Source of the DNA: Selaginella moellendorffii
Lineage: Eukaryota > Streptophyta > Lycopodiopsida > Selaginellales > Selaginellaceae
NCBI RefSeq assembly: GCF_000143415.4
Contig: NW_003314349.1
Coordinates: 534,254-598,253 of the forward strand
Reading direction: 5' to 3'
Length of the DNA stretch: 64,000 nt
A program made the translations under genes and the position numbers. Shown piece after piece: positions 1 through 10,569 of the stretch; the first letter of the stretch is position 1, and the number at the start of each line of letters is the position of its first letter. The notes under the pieces were generated by a model. The model did no database searches. It was not told the origin of the DNA and saw only the letters and a program-made list of their open reading frames with translations.

Positions 1-899
1 GGCATGTCGAGCATGAGTCTCGTGCAAAGAAGGCTGCCACCTAGCGCATGCTTACCCATAGCAACTCGTTGTTGATAATGGCTCTTTACCCGTCACCGGT
101 GTCTACTCTTGAGGTTCTATGGCTAGATAGTGGTGCCTCCTTTCACATGACTCCCTTAAGGTCTGCCTTTCACACTTACAAGGCTCTTCAAGCTCCACAA
201 CAGGTTTATGTCAGCGACAAGCAACCACTCCAGGTGGAAGGTCGTGGCATGATGGTGATTAGGCTACCCAATAGACCTCTTAAGGAGGTTCATCACATGC
301 ACTTTGTATCTGAAGCAGGGCAAACAGTTCTTTCTATAGGTGCAACCTCAAATCAAGGCTTTACTACCACCTTCTTCCCAAAAGGGTGCACCATCTATGG
401 TCATGATGGTACTCCTGTAACCAATGGCGTGAGGTATGAAACACTCTACCGTTTAAATGTAGAATTGGTTTTTTTAGCTCAAGTGCTTGCTTTTCAAGCA
501 CAAGACACCATTGAGCTTTGGCATGCTTGTCTAGGGCATGTCAATGAACGAGATTTGCATGCCTTGGCTCATAACCAGCATACTAAAGGCATCACACTCC
601 CAGCTGGCCATTTGGGCTTGTGTGAAACTTGCCATCTTGGGAAGCAAGTTCACCTTCCTTTTCCATCAAGAACCATGGAGGACCAAGTTACAAGCTTACT
701 GGATCTGGTTCACAGTGACATGTGCTACTTGCCTATGGAAACACTCACCCGCAATAGGTACTTTGTGTCTTTTGTCGATGACCATTCCAGATATGCTGTG
801 GTGAGCCTTCTCCACGCTAAGAGTGAAGTGTTCAACCACTTTAAGCTTTTTAAGAACTGGGCAGAGACATCTACTGGCCGAAAGATTCATGTGTTATGA
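1..899 (+). mobile_element. Ty1/copia retrotransposon pol fragment (protease, GAG-pre-integrase, start of integrase)
   Basis: A Pol reading frame runs from the window edge, with one TAG at 42-44, to a stop at 897-899. Visible in order are the aspartic protease motif LDSGAS near the start, a GAG-pre-integrase zinc-binding segment (HACLGH then CETCHLGK), and the first part of the integrase core (LVHSDMCYLP, YFVSFVDDHSRY). This order, protease then integrase with no reverse transcriptase between, is that of Ty1/copia elements. The integrase stops abruptly, and no reverse transcriptase, RNase H or LTR follows. The piece is therefore a truncated, non-functional relic whose 5' part lies outside the window. 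Confidence 0.9.
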
Positions 900-1023
900 G
901 ACAAGTCATTCATCCAAGACACCAACCGCCAAGCATCACACCCATACCATCATGTACATAACCATACCAAAGCAATGAAGTCGACAGAGCATTCTACACA
1001 CAAAAACACACATCTACATGTAA

Positions 1024-1400
1024 GATGTTGCTATTGAGAATCTGGAATGCCAAATTGTGGAGCCCTAGCTTGTCCACCTCTAGACTATTGTGCTTTCCAT
1101 AGTGGACCTGTCCGTCATGGAGGATTGCAAAGGAGCCAAGCAATGTAGGCCAGGTCATGCATTACCAAGTTCATGGCTAGGATGTCCATTGGAGCATAAA
1201 TTACATCTTCTGGAGGATGAGCATATTGCTGTCGAGTTGAGTCTGGAAGAAGTTCAGAAAGTTAGAACAGGACTCTAGACCAAAGAGATTATTGATCAAA
1301 GATCGAACGCTATAAAACTTACATTGACACAGAGAAGAAAGATGTCCGTTGCCTAGATTCTACAGAGGCTTTTCTCTTTTGGTACCACCAACTTAGACTC
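1024..1400 (-). pseudogene. Decayed fragment of a class IV HD-ZIP gene (START/C-terminal part)
   Basis: Read on the minus strand, this stretch aligns with the end of the HD-ZIP gene at 47853-51311: the exon at 50764-50859, the intron 50860-50927 and the last exon to about 51210. Shared blocks include the segments at 1033-1048, 1070-1086, 1160-1185 and 1216-1231 (plus strand). The intron region is also matched, so this is a genomic copy and not a processed retrocopy. Many substitutions and gaps destroy the frame. A short plus-strand reading frame at 1090-1278 is only the antisense of this relic. Confidence 0.8.
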
Positions 1401-2343
1401 CAAAAATTTAAAAGATTTTTACTTTACCTCTCTCATTTTTTGGCTAGAACCTAAAGAAAGGCACCTTTAAATTTAAAACTTATCTTTTGTTCTTTTAGAA
1501 TGTATCTTTTAACAGTACAAAATATAAGTGCAAATTCTGGAGGAATTTCAGTTGGAATAATTTAACTTCTTTGGAAAAGAATTATAAAAAACTAATTTTT
1601 TTTAAAAAAAAATAAAAGTGATGATCTTTCAAAAATTATATTAAATTTTAACTTTCCATACTTTTTTACAAGTCTAAAAAATTATTATAAATCATTTTCT
1701 AATTCTTATTCAAATAAAAAAGCCTTTCCAGACTTAGAAAATCACATTAAAACAATAAACATCACTAAAATTCACTTAAAACAATTGTTAAAATCAACTC
1801 AAAACTAATTCAAATAAGTTGTCACCATGTAATCAATCTAGTCAAATCTTCCATGTATTGCTAAACCCTTAAATTGATTGGATATATAATACCAGCATCT
1901 GAATCATAATATGCCTTGAGTATGAGTATAACATTGCACACGCTTAGGTCAACATGAAGTTGATAAGCACATAGATCGCTAATTTGCTCCAAACCAAAAC
2001 AAGAGCAAGTTCTGTCCATGAGGATCACAACATAAACATGCTTGTAGGCATGTAGTTTGAACACCTCCAAACTGGCTAGCTAGATACAGTGGAAATAACC
2101 ATGATTACATACTTCATAACTTCTATATCCTTAACATCATGCCTTCACACAACTACGCTCAGAAAACCAACCCCTCAACTTCATCCACATAGCATCCTTG
2201 AAAGCAATATGAGAAACAGTTCAAGATTTTGGATATTTTTAATGTGACTTTCTAATTTGATTTAATGTGGTCTTTTAAAATAACAAAACTTCATAAAGGC
2301 ATCTTTGTAAATTCTTTGTTTATCTATATATATATATAAGAAA
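1401..2343. other. AT-rich intergenic DNA
   Basis: Strongly AT-rich sequence with poly-A and poly-T runs. I see no reading frame with a recognisable domain and no RNA gene. A 69-codon minus-strand frame near 1861-2070 resembles nothing I know. Confidence 0.6.
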
Positions 2344-3344
2344 TACCTCAATGATAATGCCCATCAGCCACAACAACTTTTCATGTGGTGGTGATCATTT
2401 TGGGCCACCGCTGAACTATATCCCTACAAAGACATACCATACATACATTGACAAACATCTCTTACACAGGCTTCATTCCAGCTTGAAGAAACCAATCACT
2501 CCTGTGGCAGATTTTTCTTTCAAAGCACGACTGGTGCCAGGTGCCGCAAAATCCTTCATGATGATAACAAGAGCGAAGAACAGATGCCTTAGACATTTCA
2601 AAGAATTTATATCTTAACTTTTCCAAAAAGCATCAGCATTCAGGATGGGATCTAGATCGGGAAGAGAGATCTGACTAAACCTCTGGAAAGAATCAATCGC
2701 TCGTAAGTTTTTGTAAAATTATTTTGGAGAGAGATCTATACGTTGTTGTCATTGGATCCCATGTTGACTATCATCCTTATTCACTATCACGTATTGGAGT
2801 CACAAAACAATGTCACACACACAGGACCACATGACGAGCTACGAGCGACTTAGATATGGGAAAGGAGAGCATGCAGTGACGAGATGGTGGTGTCGAGGAG
2901 TGGACGTGTTGTGGATCCTCTTTTGCCAACAAGCACCGGCCATCCAAGTGACTCCAGGCGGTGGCTAGCTGACCAGTTCGAGCGCAGAGATCCACAAGGC
3001 AGGATCATCGGCCATGTTTTGAAAGTAGCTCCATCCCCGCTAGAACACCCCAAGCTGGCCGCAAGCACCAAGAACGCTCACAAACGCTGAATGCTCAGGA
3101 TCAAACACCACGTTGATGCCGTCATCATGGCAGGCCGTGATCCGCGTGTTCCAGGCGATGAGATCTTTCTTCCGGGATGGCAGCAAACCCCCGCTTGGCT
3201 CCAGTCGTATGCCTGCTCCGGGCATATGCTCCGACGATGGAGGAAACAACTCCTTTGGCATTTAGAAGATGGCCAATTCCACGTGCTCGATTGAATTCCG
3301 GGAAAAAATGTCATCGAATCAAAGATTAGCTTCGCTTTTATCAA
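2344..3344. repeat. Copy 1 of a ~1 kb duplicated block (partner 6285-7270)
   Basis: This block and 6285-7270 share the same order of sequence. Both begin near acctcaatga and a segment with acaacttttcatgtggtggt. Both continue through a zone with a cacgagctacgagcgactta-like core, and end with a segment containing gtcatcgaatcaaagattag. Copies differ by substitutions and indels. The 3' third carries minus-strand PPR-like remains. Confidence 0.8.
2813..3261 (-). pseudogene. PPR gene remnant
   Basis: The minus strand at 3040-3261 encodes KKDLIAWNTRITACHDDG followed by FVSVLGACGQLG. This fits a PPR-like motif followed by the start of the next (compare DLVSWNTMI and F-xx-VL-x-AC). The frame is short, continues only through shifts into 2813-3071, and has no intact repeat array. 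The partner block carries the same remnant at about 6900-7180 with a different set of lesions. It is a dead PPR piece, and its parent gene is not identified. Confidence 0.6.
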
Positions 3345-4080
3345 ACACCCACACCGGGCATTTGCTGTAAGAATCGCAGTCCACTAAACTTATCCGGTAT
3401 CGCATCAAATTCGTTCTCCTTTTGACCGGATAGCTGGTTGCTGCAAATCGTCAGCCAAATTCATAAATCACTTTTCCACCGGACAGATCCCTAAGGATCT
3501 CACCGCGAACTCTTGCTCCCGTTGGTACTGCACTTCTTAAACAACGACCATTTCACGGAACAATTCAGCTGAAATGGTGGTTTTGTAGGTTGATGATTAC
3601 ACTCTAGTCTTGGAAAGCTAAACGTGGCTCTACGTCGCAATCGTTCACATGGGACTGACAGCTATGCCACAGTTGCACTTTTAGTCTGACCGAAAACAAA
3701 ACTGACTATAATTTATATTGTAAATTAAAGTTGTCATTAGCAATTTCACATCCTTTATAGAGTGAATCCCACCTGAGATAAAACCCTAAACATGAATTTT
3801 TACCATATAATATATATTAAAATACATAAACATAAAATATTTTTTACTATTGTATTGACAAGATTATACCAGAAAAATAAGGCAAAAAACCATGTCCTGG
3901 TCTCCTTTTGAGTAGCAGGACCACGAGGAGGCATTACTTGAACCATTTCTTAAACAGTTTTATAAAATTTTGTGCTTCAATTTTAGATCCCACGAGACAC
4001 ACGCCATAGCCATAACGTTTAAAAAGTGATACTTGGGTAGTATAGATTTCCAAGCCCAAAGCCCAAACTTGCAAGAAATC
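3345..4080. other. AT-rich intergenic DNA upstream of the aegerolysin-like gene
   Basis: There is no supported gene. The last 150 bp presumably include the promoter and leader of the gene starting at 4081, but I cannot place a TATA box with confidence. Confidence 0.5.
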
Positions 4081-4653
4081 ATGTCGAGTTCTTCTTTCCT
4101 TGTAGCATTGCTTTGCGTATCCATTGGGAGCTTAGCTTCTGCTGCTTCGGCTGGAGAAAAGGACTCGGTTTCTATCTTTCAAGTCACCGGTACGTAACTT
4201 AAGTTTAATTGCTGGGCTTACAAATACATGTGTAATGCAGATGGCAAGTTGGGAGGATATCCTCAGTGGGTATCCTTCAAGATCACAAACCTGGGACGAG
4301 ACACCTTAGAAGTGAAAAACTCCTTCTTATCATATGGAAAGTGGTATAAGTACCCAAATAAGAACAATGATGGCAGCGCACCAGGTGGGATAACCATTGC
4401 TGCAGGAGCAACCTCTCCCAACCCGCCATTTGCTGCATGTGGAAGGCAAGGTTCTCCATCTGGGACTACAGGTGGATTTGACATCTATACGAAGGGCTTC
4501 AAAGTTGCCACTATACACTTTGATTGTCCATACACTGGCAGTAATAAGCTGTCTGTCAGCGATGAGTGCAAGAATTGTGTTGTGCAGCTTCCGTCCTTTT
4601 CTACTTCCGGTGCGTTGGGAGACCTTGTACTCAAAGTGGTGGCACTAGTTTAA
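4081..4653 (+). CDS. Secreted aegerolysin-like protein
   Basis: Two exons, 4081-4189 and 4241-4653, with a 51-bp phase-1 intron (gtacgt...gcag), encode 173 aa. The N terminus is a clear signal peptide (polar start, then FLVALLCVSIGSLASA). The mature part has the aegerolysin layout: an early PQWVSFKITN strand, a WGK-like YGKWYK segment, a cysteine-glycine CGR-x-GSPSGTTGGFD centre, an aromatic-rich IHFDCPYTGSN strand and a C-terminal SGALGDLVLKV. Family members are about 13-20 kDa beta-sandwich proteins that bind membrane lipids; in some fungi they act with a second pore-forming partner. No MACPF-type partner gene is visible here. The family is best known from fungi and bacteria, so a lycophyte gene with a plant-style mini-intron and export signal is notable. 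Assignment is from motif pattern only. Confidence 0.75.
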
Positions 4654-4974
4654 GCCTCCAAAAGTGAAGCGTAGCAAGCTCCATTGCCAGTGGTCACACT
4701 GGTGTTCCTTTCAAATATTATGTGGTGGAATTAAATGCTATGCTTCTGGGTTCTTAATACCGAAATACACTCTAAGATCATTGAAATGCCAAACAAAATC
4801 TATCGCCCATCTTTGATCTTCACAGAAATCTTTGTCCGGTAGAGATATCACAGCTTAAGTCCATGCCCCAATGGTTTGGACAATGAAGAGGTACCTAGCA
4901 GACGAAGCTGATGAATCCGTTGTTGCGACTTTTTCCATGAGTTCTTCTGGTTAAGCTATCTCAAATGTTTAGTG
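4654..4974. other. 3' flank of the aegerolysin-like gene
   Basis: This probably includes the 3' UTR. I see no gene or repeat in it. Confidence 0.4.
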
Positions 4975-5560
4975 AGTTTAAGAGCGCGCATTTTGATCTC
5001 CGGCGATCCACTGAATTCTTCAACCATGACTGCTCGTAGCTTGCTTCGGTCCAAGCTGAGGTTCCTGGATATGTCAGCAAACGATTTCTTCCGTCAACAA
5101 AAGATCTGGCTCTGCTTTTGATATCGATTTCTTTATGAAAAAACATGGGTACGTACGCGTCGAGGTAGATCCTCACAAGATAGCCGGTTAGCTCGCGCAT
5201 CTCCGCTGGCTCCGCGTCGAGACCCTTCCATCGCAGGAAAGCTCCAACTTCGTTCTTCGCGAGCACTCTCGAAAACGCGATGGAAGCGCTTCTCCGCCTG
5301 CTCGAGCTCTCGCAACGCCGTACCTCACGTCGTAAAAATCGTACTCGTCCACCGCGAAGAGCAAATCGTTGTCTCTCTTCCGCCACCTGTTTCATCTCGT
5401 CGAGATCCTCGGCGCAGTAGATCCAGTTCCTGTCCTGCTCGTCCTCCGCAAATGCCACGAGCAGTGCCTCTCTGACAGGTGCTACGAGGCTTCTGAGTTG
5501 CCGAGCCTCTTCTTAGCGCTAGTGCTGCTATCACGCGAGAACCCGACTAGCTCGATCAAT
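4975..5560 (-). pseudogene. Crinkler-type P-loop NTPase pseudogene fragment
   Basis: The minus strand is homologous to the middle and C-terminal part of the intact NTPase at 11416-12750. Shared pieces include AFAEDEQDRNWIYCAEDLDE (intact gene: AFVEDEQARNRIYCAEDLAE), a VDEYDF remnant of Walker B, and EPAEMRELTGYLVRIYLD. Frameshifts and stops separate these blocks. The P-loop is missing; only the GATCGAGCTAGTCGGG-like stretch preceding it is recognisable at about 5535-5555. The fragment abuts PPR remains on the same strand. Confidence 0.8.
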
Positions 5561-5639
5561 CCATCGCTGTTCAAACATATGCTTGGTCTGCTCGATCTCG
5601 CCTCTCCAAGTCGAGCTCCGGGAAGACGTCCGGGACCAG

Positions 5640-6291
5640 TCCCTATTGAGCAAAGCCGTAAGCTTGAGCCGCCCAGGAGAGAGCGTCACTGCCGGGCATC
5701 CTCTCCAACACCGCTCTCGCCAAGTCGGCTCGAGCAGTCGATGGCATTCGATGGGAGACCATATTCGCGTCACCGTTCTGCGCGTAGGCCTCGAGCATCA
5801 CAGTCCAAGACACTGTCGTGGCTTCTTCCAAAACGCATCCTTGACGCTCAAGGCATCGCCCTCCTCGTTCCTGGGAAACGTTTGCGGTAGAAAAGTCCGG
5901 GATTCTAGATCACGACCAAACGGCATTCGATGGAGGTGGTCCAGCGGGAGCTCCAGATCGCCGGACTGGGTGAAAGCGTTGCGAAAGTTACCTCGTCCGC
6001 TTCGCATTTCTTCTTCCTCGTGTAGAGAAAGACGTCCATTGCCTTCGCGAGACCGCCAGAGATTCGCGATAACGCAGTTGAGACGCTGAATGGAAACGCC
6101 AAGTTGATCATCTCGTCCAGCAACGTCTGAGCTTCTGTATCCTTCCTGGACCTCCGGAGTCCATTGATGATGGTGTTGTACGTGATCGTGTTTGGAGCTG
6201 GCTCCGTCTCTCGTATGAGCTGCAAAGCGTCATCGGCTCTTCGAACTTTGCAATGCCCGCTGATCAAAGTGTTGTACGTAACAAACCTCAA
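5640..6291 (-). pseudogene. PPR gene remnant
   Basis: Minus-strand frames at 5905-6291 and 5643-5831 carry PPR motifs. One run has VTYNTLISGHCK then NTITYNTIINGLR, a P-class style with 35-residue spacing. The other has SWTVMLEAYAQNGD and ALSWAAQAYGFAQ, a PLS style. The two runs are in different frames and separated by shifts, so this is a pseudogene and perhaps a fusion of two PPR relics. It ends at the border with the duplicated block at 6285. Confidence 0.7.
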
Positions 6292-7270
6292 TGATGGGAA
6301 TACCCGTCAGTCACAACAACTTTTCATGTGGTGGTGATAGCAACACCTTGGACCACCGCTGAATTAGATCACCAAAGACATACCATACATACATTATTAC
6401 AAACATTTAGATCTATTAGAAACTTAGGTGTCATTCCAGCTTGAATTAATCCTGGAAACAATCACTCCTGCGGCAAATTTCTCTTTCAAAGTGCGACTGC
6501 TGCAAAATCCTTCGTGATGATAATAAGAGTGAAGAACAGATGCCTTGGACATTTCAAAGATATTTATATCTTAATTTTTCCAAGAAGCATCAGCATTGAG
6601 GATGATCTCTAACTCCAGGAAAGAATCAATCGCTCATAAATTTTTGTAAAATTATAAAACACTACTTCTACTTTTGGAGAGAGATGTATACGTTGGATCC
6701 CACTTTGACTATCTCCTATCACGCATTGGAATCACAAAACAATGACACACACAGAGGACCATGTGACGAGCTACGAGCGACTTAGATATGGGAAAGGAGA
6801 GCATACGATGACGAGATGATGGTGTCAAGGAGTGGCGCACTGTGAGCAGCCAGTTCTGCTCATTGTGGATCCTCTTGACTCCTGCCAGGCTCCATCCCGG
6901 ACGTGCTGGATATGAGATCCTCGGCAGCTAGTTGATCAGATCCAGTGCAGAGATCCACATGGCGGTGATCATTTCAAACGCCACGTTGATGGTGTCTCTG
7001 CCGTGATCCTGGCAATGCGACAAGGCCGTGATCAGCGTGTTCAAGGCGATGAGATCTTTCTTCCCGAGAAGGCAGCGAACATCCGCTTGGCTCTGGTCGT
7101 GCTCCGGGCATATGCTCTAACGATGGAGGAAACAACTCTCTCGGCTTTGGCATTTAAAAGATAGCCAATTCCAAGTCACGAGGCGTGCTCGGGAATTCGT
7201 TCGAAAAGGCCTCGTTAAATTCCAGGAAAAAATGTCATCGAATCAAAGATTAGCTTCGCTTTTATCACCG
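6285..7270. repeat. Copy 2 of the ~1 kb duplicated block (partner 2344-3344)
   Basis: This has the same sequence order as 2344-3344, from the acctcaatga border to the gtcatcgaatcaaagattag segment near 7230-7262. The minus strand at about 6900-7180 carries the shared PPR remnant (GKKDLIALNTLITALSHC). Indels relative to copy 1 are scattered. The rest, 7270-7594, is AT-rich and unassigned. Confidence 0.8.
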
Positions 7271-7599
7271 GGAATATGCTGTAAGAATCGAATCACTTGA
7301 TTCTCTTGACTTCTAGCTAGAGAAACATTTGATTTGTATTGTGGAAAGTTTCATTTGCAAATAAGTAAATAGCACTATAATACTCGATTAGAAATTCGAT
7401 TTTATTAAATGGACTTGGATCAAGAAAATTTTTCCATGCAATATTTTGTTTCCTCCAGAAATTACAGCAAGTTGATTTAGTTTAATCCATTGCTTTCAAT
7501 GACTAGAATGAATATAGCATCCATCATTATCAAATGTTTCTTACAAAGTGGTGCTGCTAGTTAGCATGCAAATTTTATTAAGAGCACTCTCTCCATAGT

Positions 7600-7706
7600 A
7601 TAACCACGGGAATATTCCGAGAATATTCCATGGCCTGTGGGATTTAAGGCCGTAACGCCTTAAGGGTTGGGAGGTTGGCCTAGGGTTCGCTCTCTTGTTC
7701 GTTTCA
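7600..7706 (+). repeat. Partial 5' LTR of the chromovirus
   Basis: This is nearly identical to the last 105 bp of the 3' LTR (10825-10929), including the paired gggaatattcc/gaatattcc motif and the terminal TTCA. The first ~255 bp present in the 3' LTR are missing here. Confidence 0.85.
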
Positions 7707-7707
7707 T

Positions 7708-7724
7708 TGGTATCAGAGCAGCAC
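7708..7724 (+). other. Primer-binding site, initiator tRNA-Met type
   Basis: TGGTATCAGAGCAGCAC lies one base after the 5' LTR. TGGTATCAGAGC is the usual plant LTR-element sequence complementary to the 3' end of initiator tRNA-Met. Confidence 0.9.
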
Positions 7725-7736
7725 ATTCTTTTGGGG

Positions 7737-8732
7737 ATGGCGGGTGAGCAAGATATTGATCCTGATGAGGAGTATGGCGTTAGTGAGGATAGCCATGATG
7801 ATGCGGAAGAGACTCTTGATGATATCGTTCTGCGGCAAGGACGCTAGATTTCTGCAGTTCAGAGCGACATAAAGGAGGTTAAGGATTCCGTCAATCTCAT
7901 CAAAGATTTCTTGCTTTGCATGAACCCTCAAGGGTTGAATCAATCTCATGTCCGTGGTTACCATTGGTACGTCAAGCATGCCAAGGATTATGGTATCGTG
8001 GAATGGAAATCATCACCGGATGTTTGTGATAGTCAAGAGGTTGATTCTTGGTTGGAATTGTGGGAAAGTTGTTAGTCTCACAATCCTTGTGAGGATAAGG
8101 TGAAGATAGATTTCTTTGTGACGAAGCTTACGGGCCATGCTTCTTCGTGGTGGAAGAACTACATCAAAGCTAATCCGAAGCCGACTTCTTGGACTGATTT
8201 GACAAAGGTTTTCCGCGCTTCGTTTGTCAAGAAGTTTGAAGAAGTTGATCTTGTGAATCAGTTGGTAGAGATTCGGCAGGGGACTTTGTCTTTGGATGCG
8301 TATGTCCGCAAGTTCCATGATCTTTGCCTTAGTCTCACGGGCACTTATAATGAGCTGCTAAAGGTGCAATGTTTTATCAAAGGATTGAGCTCGGTGGATG
8401 TGCAGCAGAAGGTCAAGAAGGATTTTCCAGCAACATTGACTGATGCTATCACTAAGGCTCAGATCTTTTCGCCCGAACCGTCAGTCAACTCAGTCAACTC
8501 TGGTCAACGAGATAGTCCACGGAGTAGTCAACGTGATGACCAGCTTGCTAATTCTTCATATTTGGGGAAGAAACGGTCGTTATTCCGTTGTGGCTCGAAG
8601 CATGAAGATGGCAGTGAAGCTAAGAAACTTCGTTTGGACCAGCGAGAGAAAGACAAGGCGGAGGGCAATTGTTTTCGTTGCCATAAAGCTGGACATCAGA
8701 GCAAGGATTGTTCTGAAGGGGTCAATGAATGA
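7737..8732 (+). pseudogene. Chromovirus Gag, broken
   Basis: The ATG at 7737 opens an acidic N terminus that hits TAG at 7844. The same frame continues with a coiled segment, a second TAG at 8072, and then the Gag core (GHASSWWKNY, FVKKFEEVDLVNQL, LSLDAYVRKFHDL). It ends in a single CCHC zinc knuckle (CFRCHKAGHQSKDC) near 8671-8712, just before a TGA. The protein cannot be made intact. The two stops fall where a glutamine codon CAG is plausible. Confidence 0.85.
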
Positions 8733-8751
8733 TAAGGTGACTGTGGTGGAA

Positions 8752-10270
8752 ATTATAGGCAATGATGTGAGTGATAGTGTTTTTGAGGCCGTATTGCTTC
8801 AAGTTAGGCATTCTCTCGCCTTCATGAGCCACAAGTTTGATGTCACACAGCAGAATTGGCCTACTCAAGAATGGCGACATTATCTATATGGATCGGACTT
8901 CCATGTAGTTTCAAATCATCAGTCTCTCCAGATGTGGATCTTTGAGGCTGCCTTGCTCGTTGGCAAGAGTTCTTGCAGGAAATGTCTGTTAAGATCCGGT
9001 ACAAACATGGAGGTGACAATAAGGTGGCTGATGCGTTATCCAGGATGGTAAATTCTATCTCGTTCATGAAGCTATCCAGCGATCTCTTGGATGAGCTTAA
9101 GGAGTTTGCTGACTTCAACTCCTTTATCACTGATATTCGCGCAAAGGTTTTGTTGAGGGACGCCTCTACAGATTTAAAGGGTGACAAGTTTGCGTCATTC
9201 GAAATACAAGATGGAATCCTGGTGAAGAAGGGACGTGTAGTGGTTCCTCGTGTTGACAAACTCATCAAACGGATTTTGGTTGAGTGTCATGATGTGCCAA
9301 GTGCTGGGCATCCGGGGGTATTGAGAACGTATATGTTGGTGAAGAGGCATTTCTTTTGGCCTGGGATGAAGTCAGATGTTGAGAAGTACGTACGTGGTTA
9401 CTTGACCTGCCAAGCGGTCAAAGTTGATCATTAGAAGCTCGCTGGCCTCTATCATCCTTTACGTATACCTGAGAATAAGTGGGATAGCATCTCGATGGAC
9501 TTTATCACTGGTTTGCCCAAAACCTTTCGAGGAAATGATGCTATTTGGGTTGTTGTGGATCGTTTGACGAAGATGGCTCACTTCTTCCCTGTGAAGACAA
9601 CGATAAAAGCTTCTGAACTTTCTCAGTTGTTTGTAGACCGGTTATTCAGTCTCTATGGTTTGCCGGGTGACATTGTGAGTGATCGGGATCCTAAGTTCAC
9701 GTCCAAGTTTTGGCAAACAGTCTTTGAAAAACTAGAGACTAAACTAAGCATGAGTAGTGGTGAGCATCCACAATCTGATGGGCAGACAGAGCGCATGAAT
9801 TAGCTATTAGAAGATATGCTACGGTCTTTTGTGGGAAACTTGACTCGACAGGGAGTATGGGAAAAATACTTGCCTCTGCTTCAGTTTGCTCACAATAGCG
9901 CTCATCAATCGGCTATTGGCATGTCTCCTTTTATGGCGATGTATGGCTATGAGCCTAGGTCTCCTGTGAGTTTGAATTTGGCTTTGGTTCGGGTTCCTCA
10001 TGCTTGTGATTTCCTGGAGGATATGCAAGACAAGCTTGAGTTGGCAAAATTGAACATGAGGCAAGCTCAAGAACGAGACAAAAGATTGGCTGATGAGCAT
10101 CGTCGTTATCAAGAGTACAAAGTTGGTGACAAGGTTTTCCTTAAGCTGTCGGATGCACAACGATCTCTAAAAGGAAGTGGTAGTGCTAAGTTGTCCCCAC
10201 GGTATTGTGGGCCTTGGGACAATTTTACAGCGTGTGGGGGATCTTGCATACACTTTGGATTTGCCAGTTA
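8752..10270 (+). pseudogene. Chromovirus RNase H remnant and integrase, broken
   Basis: RNase H remains (WRHYLYGSDFHVVSNHQSL in one frame, VADALSRM in another) are followed by the integrase zinc finger (HDVPSAGHPGVLRT, with the second Cys pair reduced), then TAG at 9432. The integrase core is visible: SMDFITGLPK, VVVDRLTKMAHFFP, GLPGDIVSDRDPKF, HPQSDGQTERMN, which supply the D,D,E region. A further TAG follows at 9801. The C-terminal part (YEPRSPVSL, KVGDKVFLKL) shifts frame near 10200. Confidence 0.9.
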
Positions 10271-10569
10271 GTTCGAAGATTCATCCAACGTTCCATGTGA
10301 GCAAGCTTAAAGTGTGTTTGCACTCTGGTGATATCATGGATCAGTCCATCATCCAGGTTCCAGAGATTGATGCAGAGAAGGCTGGTCCGGCCAATATTCT
10401 TGCTCAAAGATTGGTGAAAACATGCCGGAAAACAACTAGGGAGTTGTTAATTCAGTGGAATGGTTATTCCATGGACGAAGCTACATGGGAAACTGAGGAT
10501 GACGTGAAGAGAGTGTTTCCGAGTTTTGGTTATGACTTGGATGACATTCCTGAGGAAGGGGAGAATTGA
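10222..10569 (+). pseudogene. Chromovirus integrase tail with chromodomain
   Basis: After the frameshift the sequence continues with RVGDLAYTLDLP and IHPTFHVSKLK, the usual end of chromovirus integrase. A chromodomain follows: ILAQRLVKTCRKTTRELLIQ then WNGYSMDEATWE. The chromodomain binds histone marks and targets integration into heterochromatin. It is the diagnostic feature of chromoviruses. Confidence 0.85.

Noticed and set aside
1090..1278. 62-codon plus-strand reading frame
   Set aside because: It is the antisense of the HD-ZIP relic; the apparent similarity to a frame at 50956-51186 is DNA homology, not a shared protein.
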